Source: Agaribacillus aureus (GTDB taxonomy: Bacteria; Bacteroidota; Bacteroidia; Cytophagales; Cyclobacteriaceae). Taken from it: a DNA stretch of 64,000 nucleotides. The translations under genes were made by a program, and so were the position numbers. The stretch covers positions 124,001 through 188,000 of the forward strand of contig JAUJEB010000001.1 of the NCBI GenBank assembly GCA_030442055.1, written 5' to 3'. The notes beneath the pieces were generated by a model. It ran no database searches and was not told the DNA's origin. It saw nothing but the letters and a program-made list of their open reading frames with translations. Shown here piece after piece: positions 1-7,063 of this stretch. Position 1 is the stretch's first letter. Every line of letters begins with the position of its first letter.

Positions 1-2
1 AC

Positions 3-251
3 GGTTTCAAAAAGACCTGGGAGTGGTATCTCCGACAGGAAACGCTAAAGTTGGAAGTCCGCAACCAACTCGCTTTGCAACAAGCTAAACATGAACTTAG
101 TTTGCACAATAAAGGCAAAGGTCGCTTCAAAAATAAGTCACGTTTGCAGCTATTCAAGATCCACGAAAAAAGATTAAGACGATACAAAGACCAGGCCTTG
201 CTGGACGCTTACTATGTCTGTTTACAGAAAAGTGTCGATTTGTTTACCTGA
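3..251 (+). CDS. C-terminal part of an unknown protein (5' end outside window)
   Basis: An open frame runs in from the left edge and stops at 249-251, giving about 82 residues. The fragment is very basic (many Lys/Arg, with a KGKGRFKNKSR stretch) and has no signal peptide or membrane segment, so a nucleic-acid-binding or structural tail is possible but not shown. A TTG at 51 could act as a start, but the frame is open upstream of it and the sequence there (WEWYLRQE) reads like protein, so I treat it as truncated by the window. It ends in two of the GTTTAC hexamers that recur in this area. I do not recognise the family. Confidence 0.4.
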   Translation, partial: GFKKTWEWYLRQETLKLEVRNQLALQQAKHELSLHNKGKGRFKNKSRLQLFKIHEKRLRRYKDQALLDAYYVCLQKSVDLFT

Positions 252-601
252 GAGGCGGGGACTAGAAATGGGTCTAAATACGAAATTTTGGAATAAAAAT
301 ATGGGCTATGTGTCAGGTTTATTCCGGATTAGGCTCATTTTGGTGTAAGCTTATATCAGGACGTAAATATTTGCTCATTTTTCTAAACTTTAAAAAATAT
401 GTTTACTTATTGCAAATTTACATTTTCGTCAACCTGTCAGGTAAAATCAGGGACGATTCCCTACTATGGAATGTTTACACCATGTTTACAAACCGGTAAA
501 CAATCTAGGTAAACACGAAAATAGGCCTAAGAACGAAGCTTTTAGCATCTAAATGATCGTCAACAAAGCCCAAATAAAGGCAAACTAGCCATTTGGTAAA
601 C
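220..601. repeat. Array of GTTTAC hexamers with a nested palindrome
   Basis: The hexamer GTTTAC or its complement occurs eight times in 382 bp: forward at 220, 242, 401, 473 and 484, reverse at 496, 509 and 596. The four central copies form two almost concentric inverted repeats: TGTTTAC at 472 with GTAAACA ending at 515, and TGTTTAC at 483 with GTAAACA ending at 502. The core lies in the gap between the partial plus-strand gene and the convergent minus-strand gene ending at 585. Fewer than one copy is expected by chance. The layout suits a protein-binding array (iteron, partition or operator site). Apart from this array I see nothing in the 252-584 gap. Confidence 0.6.
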
Positions 602-932
602 ATTCTCGTTTCTTCACCAACAAATCCACATAAAAATTAAAAGCCTGCTCCAGCAACTCCTGATCATTCCGAACATCAATATTTTCTACCAGCTCTGTTT
701 GTCGTTCGAAATACCATTCGGTAAATTCATCTGATGGACTATTTTCAAAACCAATAATCGCTGAAATCAATGGACTAAAGTCAAGGAAACCAATACAGGT
801 ATCAACCCCTGCCCTGCTCAGATCATTGGTAAATTTTACATTTTTCAATTCTTCCTTAATCAGGAATACTATAAGCTCAACATTTGGTGGAAGGTTAACT
901 AACGATTGATTTTTAAGGAACTTGATTTTCAT
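585..932 (-). CDS. Hypothetical protein, 115 aa, second gene of a coupled pair
   Basis: Small acidic cytosolic protein with no signal peptide or membrane helix. Its ATG overlaps the stop of the upstream gene by four bases (ATGA, 929-932), the usual sign of translational coupling, so the two are one operon reading away from the XRE regulator at 1430. It has a central segment GVDTCIGFLDFSPLISAIIGF and an acidic Glu-rich C-terminal part that should be helical. I do not recognise a family. The coupling and the codon-like composition argue that it is a real gene. One GTTTAC-array copy (596-601) falls in its last codons. Confidence 0.6.
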   Translation of the reverse strand: MKIKFLKNQSLVNLPPNVELIVFLIKEELKNVKFTNDLSRAGVDTCIGFLDFSPLISAIIGFENSPSDEFTEWYFERQTELVENIDVRNDQELLEQAFNFYVDLLVKKRECLPNG

Positions 933-1207
933 GATTTTTTGGTTTTTCTTTTCAAATTTTCAACTCTCGATTTTTTTTGACCTGACTTTAACTTCTCTTT
1001 CTGTGCAAAGAATTCTTCTTCCAATGAGATATGCCCAAGCAATTTATAAACCGACATAACTTGGGCACTCAACTCTTTGCTGGCAGTATTGATATCAATT
1101 TGTCTGAGCACCCCTAAAATGCCACTTTGGTAATCACATAATTCCTCAATACCAGATAAGGGGATAATAATTTTTAACTGACCTTCTTTCTCATTATACA
1201 CAATCAT
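929..1207 (-). CDS. Hypothetical protein, 92 aa, first gene of a coupled pair
   Basis: Small protein starting at ATG 1207. It begins with a beta-rich half (MIVYNEKEGQLKIIIPLSG) followed by a helical, very Lys-rich tail (QKKSRVENLKRKTKKS) that could bind nucleic acid or a partner. The gene is divergent from the XRE regulator at 1430, and the operator-like palindrome at 1341-1359 lies between them, so both transcription units may be controlled from the same site. The 4-bp overlap with the downstream 115-aa gene suggests that the two products act together. No family recognised. Confidence 0.6.
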   Translation of the reverse strand: MIVYNEKEGQLKIIIPLSGIEELCDYQSGILGVLRQIDINTASKELSAQVMSVYKLLGHISLEEEFFAQKEKLKSGQKKSRVENLKRKTKKS

Positions 1208-1340
1208 AATTTTGATTTTAATTGGTTACAAATTATTTTTTTGTCAAAGACAAGTAGCTGCGGTGAAATACATTTTCATGTTGTGCAGCACAACCTGCCT
1301 TGTCTTTTATGTCTAAGGAGAGCAGAAAACCAGTTGTATC

Positions 1341-1368
1341 CTACCACTTAAAGTGGTAGATTACCACT
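1341..1368. promoter_or_regulatory. Operator-like perfect palindrome with a third half-site
   Basis: CTACCACTTAAAGTGGTAG at 1341-1359 is a perfect 9-1-9 inverted repeat. It is followed at 1362-1368 by a third TACCACT half-site in direct orientation. It sits in the divergent gap between the small-gene pair (start 1207) and the XRE regulator (start 1430), about 70 bp upstream of the regulator. XRE proteins often bind such palindromes at their own promoters, so autoregulation plus control of the divergent pair is the natural inference. Confidence 0.65.
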
Positions 1369-1429
1369 GCTTTTTGATGGCAGTACCGGTGGGTTTTGTG
1401 ACATTTTTAGAAATTAATATATTTGGCTT

Positions 1430-1846
1430 ATGGAACATAAAACCAGATCTCAAACTAAACACATGGGAAGAAAAATTGGCCGCATGAGAGAGATGTTAGG
1501 AATCAAACAAGACGTAGTGGCAGATAAGTTGGGTCTCAGCCAGCAAGCCATCTCAAAAATTGAGCAGAGTGAAAATGTAGATGATGCTGTATTGGAAAAG
1601 ATGGCGGATGCATTGGGTGTTAGCCCAGAGGCGGTGAAAAATTTTAGTGAGGAATCTATTTTTAATCAAATTAATAATACTCTGAATGATAGCAGCAGTT
1701 TAAATCAAAATTATCAGTGTACTATTAATCCAATTGAAAAGTTAGTCGAAGCAATGGAAGAGAATAAAAAATTGTATGAAGCTCTGCTTAAAAGTGAGCG
1801 GGAAAAAGTGGCAATGCTGCAAAAACTTTTGGAAGATAAGAAGTAA
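1430..1846 (+). CDS. XRE-family HTH transcriptional regulator
   Basis: 138-aa DNA-binding regulator. Residues about 14-70 form a lambda-repressor-like HTH (GRKIGRMREMLGIKQDVVADKLGLSQQAISKIE), followed by a Ser/Asn-rich linker and a C-terminal Glu/Lys coiled coil (about 95-138) likely used for dimerisation. This architecture is common in Bacteroidota accessory islands. A perfect palindrome about 70 bp upstream is its probable operator. It precedes the large primase-helicase gene by 138 bp on the same strand and is probably its regulator. No inducer-binding or peptidase domain is visible. Confidence 0.85.
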   Translation: MEHKTRSQTKHMGRKIGRMREMLGIKQDVVADKLGLSQQAISKIEQSENVDDAVLEKMADALGVSPEAVKNFSEESIFNQINNTLNDSSSLNQNYQCTINPIEKLVEAMEENKKLYEALLKSEREKVAMLQKLLEDKK

Positions 1847-1984
1847 CCAGACTACATTGAACTGGAAAGCTTGAATAACGGTCCCTAAAATAAAAAGAGC
1901 ATTTCCATAAATCAATCATCAAAAGTGTTTTAGCGGATGACAAAAATCTTTAACAGGGAATTATATTTCAATTGACTCTCTGGT

Positions 1985-4900
1985 GTGAAAAATGATTATG
2001 CACGTACACTAACTCTCCTTCATTCTCTTTTTAACTCCCGAAAAGATGTCTTTGCCATCCATTGGCAAAAGGAAAATAAAAGCGGGTATATGCCAGCTTA
2101 TCAATACGATCCTTACATGTTACGGCTTCACAAAATGAAGGGTGGCACTTTCAAAGATTATAAAGAAAAATCATATTTACCGCTTACAGATCAGCAAATA
2201 ATAAAGCATCTCAACGGCCAACAATTGATTGGCATTTATCCTTTACTTCAGGATAATACTTCCTGGTTCATTGCCGCGGACTTTGATAAACAAAACTGGA
2301 AAGTAGAATGCCTTAAATTTATTGAAGTTTGTAAAAGACAAGGTATCCCAGCTTTTCTCGAACGATCTCGTTCCGGCAAAGGCGGGCACGTATGGATATT
2401 TTTTAACCAACCTTATCCAGCCCTTAAAAGCCGCAAAATAATAACTACTTTACTGGAAAAGGCCGGTATCTTTTCAGTTTTTGATAAAAGTTCAAGTTTT
2501 GACCGACTGTTTCCCAATCAAGATTATCTCACCGGTAAAGGTTTGGGCAATCTAATCGCAATGCCTCTCTATAAACCGGCATTTGAACAAGGAAATAGTT
2601 GCTTCGTTGACCCGTCAACCGAGGATTTGTTACCATATTCAGATCAATGGGAATTTTTATCATTAATTCAAAAAGCATCCGTTGATCATCTGGATAGCTT
2701 ATATCATAATCTTATGCCCTGTGCAAAAGGCGATAAGCACTTGCAGAGTAATTCCGACAGGCTTCAAATCGTATTAAGCAATGATATTCGGCTAAACCGG
2801 CCAGGAATGAACGCAAACTTAATTAACTTCCTTAGAGAAGAACTTAATTTCGCCAATTCAGAATTCTTTATCAAAAGAAAAGCAGGGAAAAATACCTGGG
2901 ATACCCAGCGTTATTTTAAATGTATAGAAGAAACTGAATATGATGTCATTTTGCCAAGAGGGTTTATTGGTAAGTTGTTGCGACATTGTAGGAAGCATAA
3001 AATTAACTTTGATTTTCTGGACAAACGGCAAAAACAAGCCACTGCAAATTTTACAATCCATTTAAATTTACGGGCTCATCAAGATGTTGCCATCAAAGCA
3101 GCATTAAAAAAAGACTATGGGATCATTTCCGCACCTCCAGGTTCCGGTAAAACCTTGATGGGTTTAAAAATTATTGCAGACAAAAAGCAACCTGCTCTTA
3201 TCATTGTCCACAGAAAGCAACTACTGGAACAATGGGTGGAACGGGTACAAACGTTTCTTGGGATCCCCAAAAACGAAATTGGAAAAATCGGACAAGGAAA
3301 AGCTAAAAAGGGAAAAATAGTTACCATCGCCATGATTCAAAGCCTGGCTAAGTTTCTTGAAAAACAGGAAACCAAGGATTTTGCTCAGACATTCGGAACA
3401 ATCATTATTGATGAATGCCACCATATTCCGGCCAATACATTTAGAAACACGATTTCAAAATTATCACCGTATTACCAATATGGGCTAACAGCTACACCGT
3501 TTCGAAAAGGAAATGACGATAAACTCATCTCTATATACCTTGGGGATATTATTGCTGAAATAAAACCCGATGAAATTGAACAATACAAAAGGCCAAGAAT
3601 AGTCGTAAGGAATACTTCATTAAACGTACCCTATAATTCAAAAACAGATACTTTCGAGACCTTGTCAAAAATAATAGTACATGACTCTGCAAGAAACAAA
3701 CTTATTCTAAAAGATATAACATCAGAATTGAACAAGGGTAAAAAGGCAATCATTATCACAGAGCGTAAGGAGCATATAGATACCTTAAACCAATTCCTTA
3801 AACAATCCTTTGAAATTGTGACATTGAGCGGAGAAGACTCAGAAAGCAATCGAAAATCAAAATGGAAACTACTCAGCGATGGGAATTATCAGGCTCTAAT
3901 TACCACGGGACAATTTTTTGGAGAAGGTGCAGACCTTCAAAATGCTTCTTGCCTGTTTTTGGCTTATCCTTTTTCGTTTAAAGGGAAACTCATTCAATAT
4001 ATTGGTAGGGTACAGCGATCTAAAATTACTCCTGTCATTTACGATTATCGGGATCAGCAAATTGATTACCTAAATCGTCTTTTTTTGAAAAGAAATACCC
4101 ACTACAGGCACTTTGACAAACAGGCCTCACTATTTGATGAACAGGAAATTAATGAAGATTCGAAAAAAATACTCACTATTAACAAAACAGTCAAAGTAAG
4201 TATTGACCAATTGGATTTTAGATATGGAGCAGTCGCCTTTAAATATCAGATTCCGGAAAATGATACAAACCTTGAGTTTGAAATAGAGAATGATGAAATG
4301 AGACCTGAATTTGACGTATTGAAACCCTATTTCTCAAAGTTACTTAAATCAAAATTCATAGAAGTTGAGTTATTTGCCGAGTTCGAAAACAATGTATTGG
4401 TAGCGCAAACAGCCAATTCCTCCGACATAGAAAAAATCAACAGGGAAACCATTGAAGGTGTAAAATTTCGCTTTATTGAAAAAGGAATTCTTCAAAGACC
4501 CTACCAGCCCGATGCAGAGGGAAATTTACTTGATTTAAAGACATTACAGGAAAACCAAAATGATCTTTTAGTTTATAATTCTGAAGAAGCTTTGCTGAAA
4601 GACCTTTTGAAAAACCAAAGTATAAGACATTATCGACAATTAAGATACCTGGCCTCCAGACACGATAATACCACTATGAAACTTCGTTTTGTACTGAATC
4701 CCTTCTCATTTGTATTCCTTTTAACGGGTGAAGAACAGTATCATTTGGTTTTGGAAACATTGGACACGGAAGAAGCTACTTATATCTGGCACTTTGATAA
4801 AAAAATACCAGTTCTAAAACAAAAAATAAAAGCCATTGATCAGGATTTAGAGGTAATAAGGAATAAGGGCAGACAATTTTTTTTGGAAACCCAACCAGAA

Positions 4901-4987
4901 AGCTTTAGCCGAATTATCCATGATTATACTGATGAGCGAAAAGGGTTTGTTATTTGGAAGGGAAACTTGGAGGAGAGGTTAGTTTAG
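1985..4987 (+). CDS. TOTE-type archaeo-eukaryotic primase fused to a superfamily 2 helicase
   Basis: 1000-aa protein. Residues about 60-200 resemble the AEP primase domain of TOTE conflict systems: an acidic DxD pair in WFIAADFDK (about 97-101), a basic GKGGHVW motif carrying the AEP His (about 131-137), and the hallmark NLIAMPLY stretch. Residues about 370-700 are an SF2 DEAD-like helicase: Walker A PPGSGKT (about 384-390), Walker B IIDECHH (about 472-478), motif III LTATPF, and a C-terminal lobe ending in motif VI QYIGRVQR. The last 300 residues are not assigned. The chosen start is GTG 1985. Related proteins are thought to act in conflicts with invading DNA; function here is inferred from domains. 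No nuclease gene is adjacent, unlike many TOTE loci. The gene is AT-rich and follows an XRE regulator. Confidence 0.85.
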   Translation: MKNDYARTLTLLHSLFNSRKDVFAIHWQKENKSGYMPAYQYDPYMLRLHKMKGGTFKDYKEKSYLPLTDQQIIKHLNGQQLIGIYPLLQDNTSWFIAADFDKQNWKVECLKFIEVCKRQGIPAFLERSRSGKGGHVWIFFNQPYPALKSRKIITTLLEKAGIFSVFDKSSSFDRLFPNQDYLTGKGLGNLIAMPLYKPAFEQGNSCFVDPSTEDLLPYSDQWEFLSLIQKASVDHLDSLYHNLMPCAKGDKHLQSNSDRLQIVLSNDIRLNRPGMNANLINFLREELNFANSEFFIKRKAGKNTWDTQRYFKCIEETEYDVILPRGFIGKLLRHCRKHKINFDFLDKRQKQATANFTIHLNLRAHQDVAIKAALKKDYGIISAPPGSGKTLMGLKIIADKKQPALIIVHRKQLLEQWVERVQTFLGIPKNEIGKIGQGKAKKGKIVTIAMIQSLAKFLEKQETKDFAQTFGTIIIDECHHIPANTFRNTISKLSPYYQYGLTATPFRKGNDDKLISIYLGDIIAEIKPDEIEQYKRPRIVVRNTSLNVPYNSKTDTFETLSKIIVHDSARNKLILKDITSELNKGKKAIIITERKEHIDTLNQFLKQSFEIVTLSGEDSESNRKSKWKLLSDGNYQALITTGQFFGEGADLQNASCLFLAYPFSFKGKLIQYIGRVQRSKITPVIYDYRDQQIDYLNRLFLKRNTHYRHFDKQASLFDEQEINEDSKKILTINKTVKVSIDQLDFRYGAVAFKYQIPENDTNLEFEIENDEMRPEFDVLKPYFSKLLKSKFIEVELFAEFENNVLVAQTANSSDIEKINRETIEGVKFRFIEKGILQRPYQPDAEGNLLDLKTLQENQNDLLVYNSEEALLKDLLKNQSIRHYRQLRYLASRHDNTTMKLRFVLNPFSFVFLLTGEEQYHLVLETLDTEEATYIWHFDKKIPVLKQKIKAIDQDLEVIRNKGRQFFLETQPESFSRIIHDYTDERKGFVIWKGNLEERLV

Positions 4988-5105
4988 TAAGAATGTGTCC
5001 TCTCTACCTTTGCAAAACCCTCCGGAAAGCATCAAATGCTGACCACTAAATAATATGTAAATGTTAATAGCTTTAATACAAATACTATAACGAAATCAGA
5101 GTAAA

Positions 5106-5678
5106 ATGAATAAAATATCAATTATACTAACCTTAGTGATTATTGGATGTTCTAATCATGATATGGAGCTAGTGTCTAATAACCAGCTCCTTAATAGTCA
5201 AATTAAAAGTCAAACTTTGAGAATTGAAAAGACCGCGGCAAGTTTAGGCTACACCAAATTGGCACTCACCTATGTTGAAAAATCCAACTCAGTCAATAAA
5301 TACTTTGACTCCCTATATACAACAGAAGTAAGTGCAGTGAAAGAAAATAGGTTAAAGATTCAGCAACTTATTCAACAACATACAATTTACAAAGAACTGA
5401 TATCAGATTTGTATATTGTAGATCAAGTTGAACCTCATTTGATAAACCATAATGACTCTACCATTATTTTCATTAAATGTGGATTAAAAGGAATTCTTCC
5501 GCTGGTGCATGTAACTTCTGATGGTTTTGATGAAAGTATAAATTTCCAAAGTCCAATGGTTGGGAAAATACCTACAAAATATTTAACAGATGAAAACATG
5601 CAAGTACTACTCCACAGTCCTCATGCCTCAAAAAATATGAGCTGGAATTTAAAAAAATATATTCATTCGAATGAATAG
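5106..5678 (+). CDS. Putative lipoprotein, 190 aa, unknown function
   Basis: The N-terminus is a short basic-hydrophobic signal with a plausible lipobox (LTLVIIGC, Cys at about residue 15), so the product is probably exported and lipid-anchored. The mature part begins with a long helical, Gln/Lys-rich region (about 25-105) that could form a coiled coil, followed by a beta-rich C-terminal half (about 115-180). I do not recognise a family. It stands alone 118 bp after the primase-helicase and has the same AT-rich composition as the island. Nothing links it functionally to the helicase. Confidence 0.6.
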   Translation: MNKISIILTLVIIGCSNHDMELVSNNQLLNSQIKSQTLRIEKTAASLGYTKLALTYVEKSNSVNKYFDSLYTTEVSAVKENRLKIQQLIQQHTIYKELISDLYIVDQVEPHLINHNDSTIIFIKCGLKGILPLVHVTSDGFDESINFQSPMVGKIPTKYLTDENMQVLLHSPHASKNMSWNLKKYIHSNE

Positions 5679-5902
5679 TGGTATTTTCTTATTCTCCACT
5701 ATTTAAGATGGGTTTTATGTAGTATTTGTGATCCGATACTTTGGTTTTGTAGTGGAATCCTGGTTTTGCAAATTCACAATAAGAGAGAAAACAAAAAGGA
5801 TCGGGTCAAAGTGAAAGAAAAAAGACGATTGATAAAATTTAATCTAGTTAAAAAGTCTGTTCTGATTATATTTAGTTAACCAACAACTCAGCAATTGTCA
5901 CC

Positions 5903-6529
5903 ATGTCGAACAGATATATACGATTTAATTTTCAGGACGCGCGAGCAAATAAGATAGACTCGAAAAAATTTGGAGATCGTGCTTGGAATTTTGTTGGCAA
6001 ACTTCTGTCAAATTTCATTCCACATGCTAACCATGACTTTGATAAATACATCGACAATGTTGAGACATGGCTGATAGAATTAAATGATGAAGGCATCCCC
6101 GAGCGAGAAATTGGAATTAACGCCAACGGGGTTCCTGTAATGAAAATGCCATGGAATAAAAATTGTGGCTACTGGACAGATAATAACTTAGTAGCGAGTG
6201 ATTTCGAGAATCTATTCGATATAACCGAAACAGACAAAGGAAATTTTGAGAACTATTGGACCCAATTTGGAGGCCTGGGATTCAAGAGAATAATAATTGA
6301 TGATTATAAAATTCTAGAAACTGGTGCAGGTGGTGGACATAAGTACATTATTTCAACATTTGAACAAGCCCAAGAAAAACATAAAATAGTTATCTATTTT
6401 GATAAAAAGACTAGTGAGGACAACCTTAAACTTAACCGCAGACTAACTATTGAAGGTATTTTGTTTAATGATGGAAATGACTCTTTTTCCCTTCTTTCCA
6501 GTGTTTTGATTGAAGCAAACAAAAAATAA
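5903..6529 (+). CDS. Hypothetical cytosolic protein, 208 aa
   Basis: Soluble protein with no signal peptide or membrane segment, starting at ATG 5903. It has an aromatic-rich N-terminal half (about 1-110: RYIRFNFQDAR, GYWTDNNLVASDFENLF) and a compact C-terminal half with ILETGAGGGHKYIISTFEQA and KIVIYFDKKT, compatible with a small alpha/beta fold. No known motif identified. It is the last gene of the AT-rich island before tRNA-Thr, which fits recently acquired cargo. Confidence 0.55.
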   Translation: MSNRYIRFNFQDARANKIDSKKFGDRAWNFVGKLLSNFIPHANHDFDKYIDNVETWLIELNDEGIPEREIGINANGVPVMKMPWNKNCGYWTDNNLVASDFENLFDITETDKGNFENYWTQFGGLGFKRIIIDDYKILETGAGGGHKYIISTFEQAQEKHKIVIYFDKKTSEDNLKLNRRLTIEGILFNDGNDSFSLLSSVLIEANKK

Positions 6530-6907
6530 CTTCCAAAAGTAAATGGAAAACCGGCTCAATAGCGTTATTATTTTTTCAAAGCCCAACGAGCATTCCGTCA
6601 TCGGCAATCACAGCAGAAAGTCAATTTAAAAAATTCTGATCTTACAAATTGAAAACCGACACTTCCTACATCATTGCTTTCAAAAAATTGGGAAAACCTA
6701 AACTTACATTTATCAAGGTCATGGTACAATATGGACCTATACGGATCAAGTTGCAATTGATAATTATCTAAAATGTTTTGGCTAGTGAAACTAATTTCAA
6801 AAAAAGCGAGCAAAAAGCGAGCAAATTCAGTAAAATGACCACAAGTGAGGATCAGCCACAAAAAACAAAAACCTCATAAATCTCTGATTTACAAGGCTTT
6901 GTGGGTG
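6530..6907. other. Gene-free stretch next to tRNA-Thr
   Basis: 378 bp without a convincing gene. It contains a short tandem repeat (AAGCGAGCAAAAAGCGAGCAAA at about 6806-6827) and runs into the 3' end of the tRNA gene. Such a position is where attachment sites of tRNA-integrating elements lie, but I found no matching copy of the tRNA 3' end elsewhere in the window and no integrase. Confidence 0.4.
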
Positions 6908-6981
6908 AGCCCCCAGTCGGATTCGAACCAACGACCTACTGATTACAAGTCAGTTGCTCTGGCCAGCTGAGCTATGGAGGC
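6908..6981 (-). tRNA. tRNA-Thr (anticodon UGU)
   Basis: On the minus strand the 74-nt gene begins GCCTCCA and ends TGGGGGC plus discriminator U, giving a full 7-bp acceptor stem with one G-U pair. The anticodon arm is ACTGA-CTTGTAA-TCAGT, so the anticodon is TGT and the tRNA reads ACA. The T arm is the usual GTTCGAATC. The CCA end is not encoded. The 3' end faces the accessory island at 1-6.5 kb. Confidence 0.95.
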
Positions 6982-7063
6982 TTGTTTCTTAACAAGTGTG
7001 CAAATTTATACGGATTTTTTAATTTCTGAAAAACTTTAGCAAATAATTTCGGGAAATTTTCTT

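Noticed and set aside
308-499. 63-codon plus-strand frame
   Set aside because: Overlaps the GTTTAC array, has a composition typical of AT-rich noncoding DNA and no family features.
6598-6861. 87-codon minus-strand frame next to tRNA-Thr
   Set aside because: Phe/Cys/Ser-rich without motifs; examined as an integrase remnant but no catalytic R-HxxR-Y residues found.
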